DNA of 64,000 nucleotides, taken from an uncultured bacterium (GTDB lineage: Bacteria; Patescibacteriota; Saccharimonadia; Saccharimonadales; Saccharimonadaceae). Positions 8,563-17,316 of this stretch are shown here, piece after piece. The DNA lies in contig CALHIM010000011.1 in NCBI GenBank assembly GCA_938030735.1, positions 186,001-250,000 of the forward strand. Direction: 5' to 3'. The translations under genes and the position numbers were made by a program. Positions within the stretch are counted from its first letter, which is position 1. Every line of letters starts with the position of its first letter. The notes under the pieces were generated by a model. The model was not told where the DNA came from and searched no databases. It saw nothing but the letters and a program-made list of their open reading frames with translations.

Positions 8563-10132
8563 GGCGATGGATAATACGCGTGAAATTTTATCAAGCCAAG
8601 AAATACAATGTTCGATATTGACTGAAAATGGTAGAAAGCAAGTTATTGAATCGGTAAAATTACTACCTAAAATAGATAAAATATACGCCTCACCGTTAAT
8701 TAGAACTCTACAAACAGCGAAAGAAGTTGCAGATAATCGAAACCTTAATGTTGAAATAGATAACCGTATTAGAGAGATAAATTGGGGTAAATTTAACGGA
8801 AAAGAAAATTCTGCGGAACTAGATGAGGTTAGGGAGAAGCAAGTTGCTGGAGATTTTTTTATTAGATTTGGCCAGTATGGCGACAATAAATATAGCATTG
8901 AAAGCAGATTATGCGATTTCTTAACTGATGTTAAAAAGAATAATTTCAAAAATAGCACTGTATTAATAGTTTCTCATGGAACGATTATATCTTTTATGAA
9001 GCGGATTTTAGGGCTAAAATCTTCTCATGCGAAAAAAGGTAAATTCGAAGTTTTTAACGATGTTGATTTTCGATTTTTAGACAAGCATAAGAATTTATTG
9101 AGTGATATATCAAATTTTGAAGTTAGTAAAAGGCTCAAAGAAACACACAGAATTAAGAATAACGAAATTAGGTATAAATATGCAAATATTGCTAAAGACT
9201 ATAACAATATAGAATTTAATAATGAAACACTTAAGTATTTAATTTTAGGGTTGAATGATAAACTCAGCAAGGTTGAAAATATTTTAAAGCCTATCAATAA
9301 AAGTAAAAAAGAGATTATTTTAGTTTGTGTATTTAATAATTTTTCAGAATTTTTTGAAAAATGGATAAGGCATTACGTTAATTTAGGTGTTAAGAATTTC
9401 GTATTGGTAAATAATAATTCTAATGATGATTCAATAAAAAAGATAAATGAAATTACGAAAAATATTAAAGATATTAAACTGGATTTATACAATATTGAAG
9501 CTCCCTATAATTGTTTTAGAGCTTGTAGTTGGAGACAGCAGATTTTAGATATTTATGGAATTAACAGATGGTATCTGAATATTGATTCTGATGAATTATT
9601 CCATGTTGATAAAAAGATTGAAGAATACATTGACTCTATAAATAAGGATGGTCATAAATCTGTTAAAGCTATTATGATAGATGTATATTCTAAAAAGCCT
9701 ATTTTTGAAAATAAAAATATAAGAGATATGGAATTTGTCGATTCGAACACTTATAAAACAGAGATAAATCCTTTTTACGGTTTAAGGATTTATGGCGGCC
9801 CTAGAGAGAGGATTTTTGGTTTAAAATCTAGCTTACAAAAGATTCCACTATTATATTACACTGGAAATGAATTAATCGTGAACGATCATTTCTTATTTCC
9901 GAAAGAGTTAAATTTTGTAAATATATCATCGGCGATATTTCATTATAAATTCTTACCAAATTCACTATCGTTATATAAAAATATGGCGAAAAGCGGGGTG
10001 TGTTGGCAAGATTCTAAAGAGTATAAAAAATATCTATCTGCTTACGAAGATGACGCTAAATTATCTATGTTTTCGAAAGATTCATCTATTAAAATTGAAG
10101 ATTTTCGACTATCAGATATAATACTCGAGTAG
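8534..10132 (+). CDS. Histidine phosphatase fused to a family 2-like glycosyltransferase
   Basis: A 532-residue two-domain protein. Residues 1-190 are a phosphoglycerate-mutase/histidine phosphatase domain with the RHGE motif at 7-10 and the second catalytic histidine in LIVSHG near 145. After a lysine-rich linker, residues about 255-500 resemble the Glyco_tranf_2_4/DUF23-like glycosyltransferases: EIILVCVFNNFSEFFEKW at the start and the metal-binding DSDE near 350. The pair suggests a phosphosugar phosphatase coupled to glycan synthesis. The gene uses AGA, AGG and ATA codons far more than its neighbours, sits next to tRNA-Asn and is flanked by an 8-bp repeat of the tRNA end, so transfer is likely. 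AGGG lies about 8 nt before the ATG. Confidence 0.8.
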   Translation: MNLIFIRHGEAMDNTREILSSQEIQCSILTENGRKQVIESVKLLPKIDKIYASPLIRTLQTAKEVADNRNLNVEIDNRIREINWGKFNGKENSAELDEVREKQVAGDFFIRFGQYGDNKYSIESRLCDFLTDVKKNNFKNSTVLIVSHGTIISFMKRILGLKSSHAKKGKFEVFNDVDFRFLDKHKNLLSDISNFEVSKRLKETHRIKNNEIRYKYANIAKDYNNIEFNNETLKYLILGLNDKLSKVENILKPINKSKKEIILVCVFNNFSEFFEKWIRHYVNLGVKNFVLVNNNSNDDSIKKINEITKNIKDIKLDLYNIEAPYNCFRACSWRQQILDIYGINRWYLNIDSDELFHVDKKIEEYIDSINKDGHKSVKAIMIDVYSKKPIFENKNIRDMEFVDSNTYKTEINPFYGLRIYGGPRERIFGLKSSLQKIPLLYYTGNELIVNDHFLFPKELNFVNISSAIFHYKFLPNSLSLYKNMAKSGVCWQDSKEYKKYLSAYEDDAKLSMFSKDSSIKIEDFRLSDIILE

Positions 10133-10174
10133 TTGTTGGTTAGTAACATTTCTATCAAGGGGAGCCAAGAAAAT

Positions 10175-10200
10175 CTCCCGAAATCTCGGGGGTTTTTCTT
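10175..10200 (+). terminator. Terminator after the fusion gene
   Basis: CCCGA-AATC-TCGGG hairpin followed by a T-rich tract (10177-10200). Confidence 0.85.
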
Positions 10201-10265
10201 TTTCTTAAAATTTTAAGACTTTTCTAAGTAAAATATGTTAAAATTAAAATAGAAAAGAGGTAAAA

Positions 10266-11591
10266 ATGAAATTTGATAAAATTATAATTGGATTTGGAAA
10301 AGCTGGAAAGACTTTGGCAGTTCTGGCTGCTAATAAAGGTGAAAAAGTTGCATTAATTGAAAAGTCGCCGAAAATGTATGGCGGAACCTGCATTAATATT
10401 GCTTGTATTCCAACCAAAATTCTAGCGGTTGCGGCGAGCGAAAATTTAACTTTCGAAGAAGCGATTGAACGAAAATTTGATGTTGTGCAGCGGCTAAATT
10501 CAAAAAATTATCATATGCTTGCGGATAACGAGTCGATTACAGTTTTTGATGGCTTTGGTTCATTTTTAGATGAAAACACAATTTTAGTTGAATCGAATGG
10601 TGAAAAACTTGAGCTTTCGGCCGATAAGATTATTATTAATACTGGTGCAGAAAGTTTTATTCCTAAAATTTCAGGAATTGAAGAAGGTCTAAAGGACTCA
10701 AAAATCTTAACCAGTACAGAGCTTCTTGAAAATCAAGAGTCGATTGACAGTCTAGCAATTATTGGGGGTGGATTTATCGGCCTAGAGTTTTCTTCAACTC
10801 TTGCGAAGTTGGGCACAAAAGTAACAATTTTTGAACGAGGTGATAAAATTTTAGCTGATGAAGATGATTCGATGAGAAAAGCAATTTTTGACTTTTTAGC
10901 CTCTCAAGGTGTTAATTTTGAGTTTAATGCAAATATTGAAGCTTTCGAAAATGTTGAAAATGGAATTTTAGTCCAAAATAATGGCGAGAAATTGGCTTTT
11001 GATAAGGTGCTAATTTCAACCGGGCGAAAACCGGCAACTGCAAAATTAAACCTTGAACGAGCAGGAATTAAAACACTTGAAAATGGTGGAATTTGGACTG
11101 ACGAAAATCTTCAAACTTCAAATTCAAAAGTTTGGGCGGTTGGCGATGTGAGAGGAAAAGAGCAATTTACTTATGCTTCTTTAGATGATTTTCGAATTTT
11201 GCGCTCACAGTTTTATGGTGACGGAAAATATTCTCTAAAAAATCGTGTTAATTTGCCGAATTCGATTTTTTTGCAGGTTCCATTTTCGAAAGTTGGATTA
11301 ACTGAAAAACAAGCTTTGGAGGAAGGTTTTGAGATTAAGGTAAAGGAAATTCCGGCGGCAGCAGTGCCAAAACTCCAGCTTGAATTTAAAACAACGGGTC
11401 TTTTGCGAGCGATTGTAGATTTGAAAACTAATAAGATTTTAGGCGCAGCTTTGTTTTGCTATAATTCGCCAGAAGTTATAAATATTATAAAAACGGTGAT
11501 TGACGCTGGTCTTGATTATACTGTTCTACGAGACCAGATTTTCACCCACCCAACCGTGGCTGAAAGTTTGAACGATTTGTTTAATCTTTAA
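10266..11591 (+). CDS. RclA-like FAD-dependent pyridine nucleotide-disulfide oxidoreductase
   Basis: A 441-residue flavoprotein of the lipoamide dehydrogenase/mercuric reductase superfamily. The N-terminal FAD motif IIGFGKAGKT (7-16) and MYGGTCINIACIPTK (38-51) closely follow RclA, the copper and reactive-chlorine protection enzyme of enterobacteria. The redox cysteine pair is C42 and C47. A second nucleotide site, IIGGGFIGLEF, lies near 165, and the C-terminal HPTVAE carries the partner histidine and glutamate. It is cytoplasmic. AAGAGG precedes the ATG and the gene is monocistronic. RclA-like activity (protection from host oxidants) is inferred from the N-terminal match; another disulfide reductase role is possible. 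Confidence 0.85.
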   Translation: MKFDKIIIGFGKAGKTLAVLAANKGEKVALIEKSPKMYGGTCINIACIPTKILAVAASENLTFEEAIERKFDVVQRLNSKNYHMLADNESITVFDGFGSFLDENTILVESNGEKLELSADKIIINTGAESFIPKISGIEEGLKDSKILTSTELLENQESIDSLAIIGGGFIGLEFSSTLAKLGTKVTIFERGDKILADEDDSMRKAIFDFLASQGVNFEFNANIEAFENVENGILVQNNGEKLAFDKVLISTGRKPATAKLNLERAGIKTLENGGIWTDENLQTSNSKVWAVGDVRGKEQFTYASLDDFRILRSQFYGDGKYSLKNRVNLPNSIFLQVPFSKVGLTEKQALEEGFEIKVKEIPAAAVPKLQLEFKTTGLLRAIVDLKTNKILGAALFCYNSPEVINIIKTVIDAGLDYTVLRDQIFTHPTVAESLNDLFNL

Positions 11592-11593
11592 GT

Positions 11594-11622
11594 TTGATTT
11601 ATTTTTGAAAATTTGATATAAT
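11594..11622 (+). promoter_or_regulatory. Promoter of the PfkB-aldolase fusion gene
   Basis: TTGATT at 11594-11599 and TATAAT at 11617-11622 are 17 nt apart. The start codon follows 35 nt later behind AAAGGTGGG. Confidence 0.75.
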
Positions 11623-11657
11623 TTAAGCAAAAGCATAATAATTTTTAAAGGTGGGAA

Positions 11658-13556
11658 ATGAAACCGACGATTCTATCGATTGGAAATGCGACAAAAGATA
11701 ACTTTTTAGACATTCAAAATCAAAAAATTTATAAAGATGAGCTCAATGATTTTCATTATGATCTAACTTTTGATGATTCAACTTTAAATTATCGAAAACA
11801 AGCTGGTGTTTATGGTGGAACAATTTTGAGTGAAAAAATCTTTACAGCAGCGCATTTTAAGGCTTTTTCAAGTGCGAATCCAAACGGTACTTCTCATTTC
11901 GAATATGATGAAATTAACAGCAATCTGATTGATCGATTTATAGTTTCACATAAAGGCAAGAGTTTTATTTTAACTAGCAATCCTCGTAGCACAAAATGGG
12001 TTTCGCCAGCTTTTCCACCAGATTTAATTTATATTGCGGATGCTAATTTTTCGCAAAATTATTTAGCTGATTTTAAAAAATATCTTCGTGAAAATCCAAA
12101 GATCGAGCTTGTTTTTAATATTGCTGATTTGATCCCTGAGCTTGCACATGAGTTTTTTATTCGAGCGAATTTAGTTTTTGTAGATTTTCGAAAACAAAAT
12201 TTAAGCAATTTGATTGATTATTCAAGTTATGAAAATGCGATAGATTCACTAATTAAAACTGGTGTGCGAGGTGTTGTTATTTTTGATGGTTCGAAAATAA
12301 TTGCTGGAAATAAAGAAAAAATTGCCAGTATTGAAACTAACTTCGAATTAAATTCGTTTTATCAGAATAATATTTTTCAGGCGGCTTTCGTTGCTGAAAA
12401 TTTTTCGAATTCTTCAAAATTAGAAGAAAATTTGCAAGTTGCAGTTACAATTGCTAATAAATCTGATTTTAATGATATTTTGAAGCCTTTTTATGCGCAT
12501 CAAATTTTAAATCGCAAAAATTATGAGTTACCTGTTGATGTTTTGAGTAGTACGCCAGATATTGAAACGCGATTACATAAAACTGCTGCTAAATTGGTTG
12601 CGCGACCAAAAGGAATATTTGCTGCGGATGAGTCTGGCGGGAATATTCATAAAAAATTCGAAACGATTGGGCTTGAAGATACTTTTGAAAATCGTAGGGC
12701 TTATCGTGAGATGTTTTTTAAAACACCAGATATTGAGAATTATTTAAGTGGAATTATTCTTTTTGAAGAGACGACTGAACAAAATACTTCTGAAGGTATT
12801 AATTTTGTTGAGTATTTAAAAAATCGTGGAATTTTGGTTGGTGTGAAACTTGACGGTGGTTTGCGGCCTTTAACTGGATTTGAAGGTGAGACGATTTCGA
12901 TAGGGCTTGATTCTTTGATTGAAAAACTCCAAAAATATTCAAAAGTAGGAATTGATTTTGCAAAATGGCGAGTTGCTTTTGAAATTGATGAAGAAAAAGG
13001 AACGCCGAGCGAAGCCGCGATCGCTTCGAATTTACGAGTTTTGGCACAATATGCTAAAGCCTGCCAGAATTATGGAATTGTACCAATCGTTGAGCCAGAG
13101 GTAGTTTATTCTGGAAAACACACTATTAAACAATGCCGAGAAGTTACGGAGAAGATTCTTAAAAAGCTCTTTGAGGAACTAAAGATATTTAAAGTTGATC
13201 TTAAAGGGACAATCTTGAAAACAAATATGGTTCTTGCTGGCTCTGAAAATGAAATTCAATCTTCTTCAAGAGAAGTTGCACGAGAAACCGTTTCTGTTTT
13301 TAAGAAAATAGTTCCAAAAGAATTAGCAGGGATCGTATTCCTTTCTGGTGGGCAAACTGCAACTCAGGCAACCGATAACCTTCAAGAAATAACCAATCTC
13401 GGACCTTTTGACTGGGGATTGACCTATAGTTTTGCACGAGCTTTGCAGCTTCCGGCGCTTCAAGCTTGGACTGGAAAACCAGAAAATGTTCAGCAAGCTC
13501 AGTTGCTTTTCTTGGAGCGAGTCGCGGCAAATTCGCACGCTTTGTATAAGAATTAA
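11658..13556 (+). CDS. PfkB-like domain fused to class I fructose-bisphosphate aldolase
   Basis: A 632-residue protein. From about residue 300 it is a complete class I aldolase: FAADESGGNI near 320, GVKLDGGLRPL, KWRVAFEI, and ILKTNMVLAG, whose lysine (about 520) matches the Schiff-base residue; it ends LSGGQTATQATDNL and SFARALQLPAL. Residues 1-285 have the layout of a ribokinase/PfkB domain (ILSIGNATKDNFLDI at the start, GVRGVVIFDGSKIIAG before the expected active site), but GAGD is absent and YQNNIFQAAF stands in its place. The aldolase should split fructose 1,6-bisphosphate. The N-terminal part may be an inactive sugar-phosphate binder or a divergent kinase. It has its own promoter and a shared terminator. 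Confidence 0.85.
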   Translation: MKPTILSIGNATKDNFLDIQNQKIYKDELNDFHYDLTFDDSTLNYRKQAGVYGGTILSEKIFTAAHFKAFSSANPNGTSHFEYDEINSNLIDRFIVSHKGKSFILTSNPRSTKWVSPAFPPDLIYIADANFSQNYLADFKKYLRENPKIELVFNIADLIPELAHEFFIRANLVFVDFRKQNLSNLIDYSSYENAIDSLIKTGVRGVVIFDGSKIIAGNKEKIASIETNFELNSFYQNNIFQAAFVAENFSNSSKLEENLQVAVTIANKSDFNDILKPFYAHQILNRKNYELPVDVLSSTPDIETRLHKTAAKLVARPKGIFAADESGGNIHKKFETIGLEDTFENRRAYREMFFKTPDIENYLSGIILFEETTEQNTSEGINFVEYLKNRGILVGVKLDGGLRPLTGFEGETISIGLDSLIEKLQKYSKVGIDFAKWRVAFEIDEEKGTPSEAAIASNLRVLAQYAKACQNYGIVPIVEPEVVYSGKHTIKQCREVTEKILKKLFEELKIFKVDLKGTILKTNMVLAGSENEIQSSSREVARETVSVFKKIVPKELAGIVFLSGGQTATQATDNLQEITNLGPFDWGLTYSFARALQLPALQAWTGKPENVQQAQLLFLERVAANSHALYKN

Positions 13557-13570
13557 CGAACGAAAATATT

Positions 13571-13606
13571 AAAAACGCTCAAAATTTTAGTTATTGAGCG
13601 TTTTTG
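13571..13606. terminator. Bidirectional terminator
   Basis: AAAAACGCTCAA and TTGAGCGTTTTT form a perfect 12-bp stem with an 11-nt loop between convergent genes, so it can end transcription from both sides. Confidence 0.92.
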
Positions 13607-13616
13607 TTTTAATGAT

Positions 13617-14489
13617 TTACTTCTTTTTTACGTAAATAGCATAAATTGCAATTGCAATTCCGCCAACTGGGTAAAATAGTTTAGCCGAATCCCAATTATT
13701 TGTAATAAAACTGTAAGTTAAATAAATTGCTGTTATTGAAAGCATTATTATTGCCGCAAAAAATCCTATTTTTGAGTCTTTCTCTTCATCTTTATTTTCG
13801 ATTTCATAAAAGTTATTAATTTTCGAAAAAATAGAATTTCCATAAGTTGATGCTGAGATTCCAATTCCTAATAGGGCCATAAATATAGTATTAGCTAAAT
13901 TAATGCCAAGATCAGAAAAATGATAAATTATTTGATGAGTTGCTATAGCTGTAAAAATTGTTGATGCCAGTGCCATAGTGCTGCTATTTTTGATATTTTT
14001 AGCTTGTCTAATTTCATTTTTTGAAAAAATTTTGTCAATTTTTATAGTATAATCAAGTAGGTTTTCAGTTTCTGAATTATCGAAATTTTTAGCTAAAATT
14101 AGTAGGGGAACTGATATTGCTAAGGATAGCATTAAGCTAACCCCTGCTAAAACATTAAAGCTTGCTGTTGATCCTGAAAAGTATGCTGCTATTGCAAGGC
14201 CGGCAAAAAGAATAAACATACCAAGCGCACGAATTAGTGCAATTTTTTGATATGATTTTTCATATTCTTTTTTGTTAAAATTTGCTTTTCTGGTTGAAAT
14301 TTCGCCGGTTAGTTCATCTAGACTAATTTCAAAGAGTTCACTTAAAGCAATAAGTTTTTCAAGCTCGGGCGAAGACTTTCCACTCTCCCAGGCTGAAACT
14401 GATTGTCGCGAAACGCCAATTTTATCAGCAAGTTGCTCTTGTGAGATATTTTTCTCGGCTCGTAATTTTTGTAAATTCTGATTAAACAT
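13617..14489 (-). CDS. XRE-family HTH protein with C-terminal membrane domain
   Basis: A 290-residue protein. Residues about 4-60 are a Cro/CI-type helix-turn-helix (ISQEQLADKIGVSRQSVSAWESGKSSPEL). The rest holds five or six hydrophobic helices, starting near 88-110 and ending with a KKK tail at the membrane face. Membrane-anchored HTH proteins of this type regulate nearby or own genes in response to envelope state. I chose the ATG at 14489 because AAAGGA lies 6 nt before it. The in-frame ATG at 14504 overlaps that site and adds only five residues. A TATAAT box on this strand (14512-14517) lies just upstream. The gene is alone and its target is not evident. Confidence 0.85.
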   Translation of the reverse strand: MFNQNLQKLRAEKNISQEQLADKIGVSRQSVSAWESGKSSPELEKLIALSELFEISLDELTGEISTRKANFNKKEYEKSYQKIALIRALGMFILFAGLAIAAYFSGSTASFNVLAGVSLMLSLAISVPLLILAKNFDNSETENLLDYTIKIDKIFSKNEIRQAKNIKNSSTMALASTIFTAIATHQIIYHFSDLGINLANTIFMALLGIGISASTYGNSIFSKINNFYEIENKDEEKDSKIGFFAAIIMLSITAIYLTYSFITNNWDSAKLFYPVGGIAIAIYAIYVKKK

Positions 14490-14684
14490 TTTTTGTCCTT
14501 TCATATTAATTATTATACATCAATTATATAAAAAATGCTCATTTGCGACTACCAAGTTTTCTTGAAAATTGCTAATTTTGTTGCCAATATTTTTAACAAA
14601 ACAGATTTAATTTATGTTAAATTTGCTTGATTTCGCTAATAAAATATAATGAATTTATTAAATTTATTTTTTTGAAAAATATTT

Positions 14685-14709
14685 AAAGCCACCAAAATTA
14701 GGTGGCTTA
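14685..14709 (-). terminator. Terminator of a small minus-strand transcript
   Basis: GCCACC and GGTGGC pair around AAAATTA. Read on the minus strand the stem is followed by TTTAAATATTTTT. It lies just beyond the 22-codon ORF at 14756-14824. Confidence 0.7.
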
Positions 14710-14755
14710 AGTCGTATGGTGCTATTCTTTTTTGAATTTTCGCAGGGTCTAAAAA

Positions 14756-14824
14756 CTATATCTTGCCCTGTTGACATGTGATATAGATAGGATCCATGTC
14801 TTTTCTTTTTTCAGTTTTTTCCAT
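14756..14824 (-). CDS. Possible 22-residue peptide or small RNA gene
   Basis: In the 478-base gap between the HTH gene and uvrC, the minus strand carries a compact unit: TATAAT at about 14898-14903, a GAAAGTAGGTG stretch about 6 nt before an ATG, a 22-codon frame (charged, lysine-rich start, one cysteine, ending GKI) and a terminator at 14685-14709. The transcript would be about 200 nt. It could make a peptide or act as a small RNA; CAGGGTC and GCCCTG in it can also pair. I do not recognise it. The rest of the gap, 14505-14680, is AT-rich with no feature I can support beyond the HTH promoter. Confidence 0.4.
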   Translation of the reverse strand: MEKTEKRKDMDPIYITCQQGKI

Positions 14825-14967
14825 CTTCTGCACCTACTTTCTAAAGGTTGAGGTTAATTTTTAAGATAGATTTTATCTTAAATGTAGCCTATAATTTAAT
14901 TATAACACATTATTAAAGAGGAATAAATAGTTTTTATAAAAAACATAAAATGATATAATAATAAAAG

Positions 14968-16527
14968 ATGAACAAACAACTTTCGAAAAAGCTAAAAGAA
15001 CTGCCAAATTCTGCTGGTGTTTATTTTCATAAAAATTCGAAAGATGAGATCATTTATGTTGGAAAAGCGGCAAATTTAAAAAATCGTGTGCGGCAATATT
15101 TTCAAAATTCACGCAGGAGAGATCCGAAAACTGAAGCTTTAGTGGCAGAAATTGTAATGACTGACTGGATTGAGGTTGAGACTGAAATTGATGCGCTATT
15201 TTTGGAGAGTGAGATGATTAAGCGCTACAAGCCACAATACAACATACTTTTGCGGGATGATAAATCACCAACTTACGTGCGAATTGGTTTTCGCGACAAA
15301 ATTCCGCATGTCAGTTTCACTAAAAATCCGCTTGATGATTTGGCAGAATATTTTGGTCCATTTTATAATTCTAATGTAGTAAAGAAATCTGTGCGGCTGC
15401 TTCGAAAAGTATTTCCGTATTATTTAAGTGAAAAAATGCCAGCTAAAAATAGTTTAGATTTTCAGATTGGCTTAACTCCTGGGTTGGAAAATTTTGAACC
15501 ACATTCGGCCGAATATCAGCAAAAAATGACAGAATATAAACTTAATTTACGTAAGCTCTCGCGATATCTAAAAGGTGAACGAAAAATGCTCCAGCTTGAA
15601 ATTGAGAAAGAAATGCTTGATTTTGCGAATGAACAGAATTTTGAAATGGCTGCAAAAAAACGTAACCAACTGCGAGATTTGAGTGAGCTTGGCAAGCAAG
15701 TTATTTTTTCAAATGAGGAATTTTTGGATATTTCGAAAGATCACGCATTAGCGAAATTGGCAGAAATTCTATCGCTTGAAACTCCGCCGCGGCGAATTGA
15801 GGCTTATGATATTTCGCACACCGGTGGAGAAAATAATGTAGCATCGATGGTGGTTTTTACAAATGGGCTTAGTGACAAGCGAGAGTATCGAAAATTTAAA
15901 ATGACAACTGGCGGAAATGATGATTTTCTTCATATGAAAGAAGTTTTAATACGGAGATTTTCGAAGCGAAACGAAAAATGGGGGCGGCCCGATTTGGTTT
16001 TGATTGATGGTGGAAAAGGTCAATTGAGTGCAGTGCGAGAAGTTTTGCCGAGCGATATTTTAGCAATTGGAATCGCTAAGCGTGATGAGGAGATTATTTT
16101 TGATACGCAAAACCCAAATCTTAAAACTAGTTGGTTAGATAAAAACTTCGAAAAAAATGATAGAGATTTTTCGGTTCAGCTAGAGGGCGATTTTTTGATA
16201 CTAAATTTGCACCTTTTACAAAGCCATTCACACGGCCACGCTCGTAACTTGTTGGGTGAAAGTAACTCGGAATTTAGTGATTTAACCAAGCTTTTCCAGC
16301 GGATTCGTGATGAAGCTCACCGATTTGCGATCAATTATCATTCTAATTTGCGAGCTAAAAAGCAAACGCAGAATGCACTGGAGAAAATTGATGGTGTAGG
16401 AACAAAAACACGGGCAAAATTATTGCGAGAATTTGGTTCGCTAAAGAAAATTCGCGAAGCTCCCGTGCAAGAGCTTTCGAAAATTGTTGGTGAAAAATTA
16501 GCTCAAAAAATTAAGCAAAATTTGTAA
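14968..16527 (+). CDS. uvrC: Excinuclease ABC subunit C
   Basis: UvrC makes both incisions in nucleotide excision repair. The GIY-YIG domain is at residues 12-95 (AGVYFH, IIYVGKAANLKNRVRQYF). A UVR motif (LDFANEQNFEMAAKKRNQLRDL) lies near 210-232, the RNase H-like nuclease core with EAYDISHTGG and LVLIDGGKGQL follows, and a helix-hairpin-helix closes the protein (GVGTKTRAKLLREFGSLKKI). At 519 residues it is about 80-100 shorter than typical UvrC, mainly in the middle, with all catalytic parts present. The ATG lies 8 nt after TATAAT with no ribosome site, a leaderless arrangement. The repair partner uvrA is at the left of the window. Confidence 0.96.
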   Translation: MNKQLSKKLKELPNSAGVYFHKNSKDEIIYVGKAANLKNRVRQYFQNSRRRDPKTEALVAEIVMTDWIEVETEIDALFLESEMIKRYKPQYNILLRDDKSPTYVRIGFRDKIPHVSFTKNPLDDLAEYFGPFYNSNVVKKSVRLLRKVFPYYLSEKMPAKNSLDFQIGLTPGLENFEPHSAEYQQKMTEYKLNLRKLSRYLKGERKMLQLEIEKEMLDFANEQNFEMAAKKRNQLRDLSELGKQVIFSNEEFLDISKDHALAKLAEILSLETPPRRIEAYDISHTGGENNVASMVVFTNGLSDKREYRKFKMTTGGNDDFLHMKEVLIRRFSKRNEKWGRPDLVLIDGGKGQLSAVREVLPSDILAIGIAKRDEEIIFDTQNPNLKTSWLDKNFEKNDRDFSVQLEGDFLILNLHLLQSHSHGHARNLLGESNSEFSDLTKLFQRIRDEAHRFAINYHSNLRAKKQTQNALEKIDGVGTKTRAKLLREFGSLKKIREAPVQELSKIVGEKLAQKIKQNL

Positions 16528-16563
16528 TTTTCTTGAAATTTTGGTAAAATATACATAAGTATT

Positions 16564-17247
16564 ATGGTGGGTAAAGGCAGAATTAAAAAGCGTCTTAAAC
16601 AGATACAATCGCTTAAAAATTGGCATTTGTTCATTTTACTTGTACTTGTTATTTTTGTAAATTTAACAGCTCTACGTTTAAATAATGTGGGAATGATTCG
16701 TAGAAGAGAAGCTGTTGAAACGGCTGATAAATCTGGCGATGTTGAAGCTACTAGAAGAGCAACAATTGAATTGGCTAATTACGTTTATGCTCATATGAAT
16801 AGTGGTGGAATTTTTTATAGTGATGAAACTCACTGGTTCAAAATAAATCGAGAGGTGAAAATTGTATGGGCAAATATTTATGAAAGTGATACGAGAAAAG
16901 CCGAACAGGTTGCTCGTGAAACTGAAAGTAATAATCCGAATGGAAATATTTTTAAAAAGGCTGAAGAAGCTTGCCGGCCAAGGTTTCGGGGTGGATATTC
17001 TTTAGCGTATCAGCAGTGTATTTTAGATGAGCAAAATAAATATCCTGCAAGTAGCCAGGGTCAAGTTAAGGCTGAATACCCAAATATTTCAGAATATACT
17101 TATAGTTTTGTTGCGCCAATTTGGTCATCAGATTTGGCCGGATGGACAACTTTAGTAGCAATAATTTTAATTTTTATGATTGTAATAAAAATGATAACAA
17201 CTATAATTCTTAAGCTTATTTTGAAAAAATATACACCAAAAGTGTAA
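16564..17247 (+). CDS. Hypothetical membrane protein with two terminal helices
   Basis: A 227-residue protein I do not recognise. A basic N-terminus (KGRIKKRLKQ) leads into a membrane helix at about 20-37. Residues 40-190 are hydrophilic and would lie outside the membrane, with two cysteines near 139 and 155 that could form a disulfide. A second helix spans about 195-219 before a KKYTPKV tail. This is a hairpin topology with both ends inside. The ATG follows a TAAAAT box by about 13 nt without a ribosome site. It is downstream of uvrC and ends just before the promoter of the next gene. Confidence 0.7.
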   Translation: MVGKGRIKKRLKQIQSLKNWHLFILLVLVIFVNLTALRLNNVGMIRRREAVETADKSGDVEATRRATIELANYVYAHMNSGGIFYSDETHWFKINREVKIVWANIYESDTRKAEQVARETESNNPNGNIFKKAEEACRPRFRGGYSLAYQQCILDEQNKYPASSQGQVKAEYPNISEYTYSFVAPIWSSDLAGWTTLVAIILIFMIVIKMITTIILKLILKKYTPKV

Positions 17248-17253
17248 AAAGGC

Positions 17254-17282
17254 TTGACACTACTTTAAAACTGATATACAAT
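17254..17282 (+). promoter_or_regulatory. Promoter of the small protein gene at 17317
   Basis: Perfect TTGACA at 17254-17259, a 17-nt spacer, and TACAAT at 17277-17282. The first in-frame ATG (17281) lies inside the -10 box, so translation must begin at 17317. Confidence 0.8.
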
Positions 17283-17316
17283 GAAAATATATAACAGTAG
17301 TAATGAAAGGATAGAA

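Noticed and set aside
8518..8958. Minus-strand frame of 146 codons opposite the phosphatase domain
   Set aside because: It mirrors a strongly supported domain, has no promoter or ribosome site, and its peptide has no family pattern.
17281..17316. Upstream ATG for the 68-residue protein
   Set aside because: It falls within the -10 box of a consensus promoter, so it would not be transcribed.
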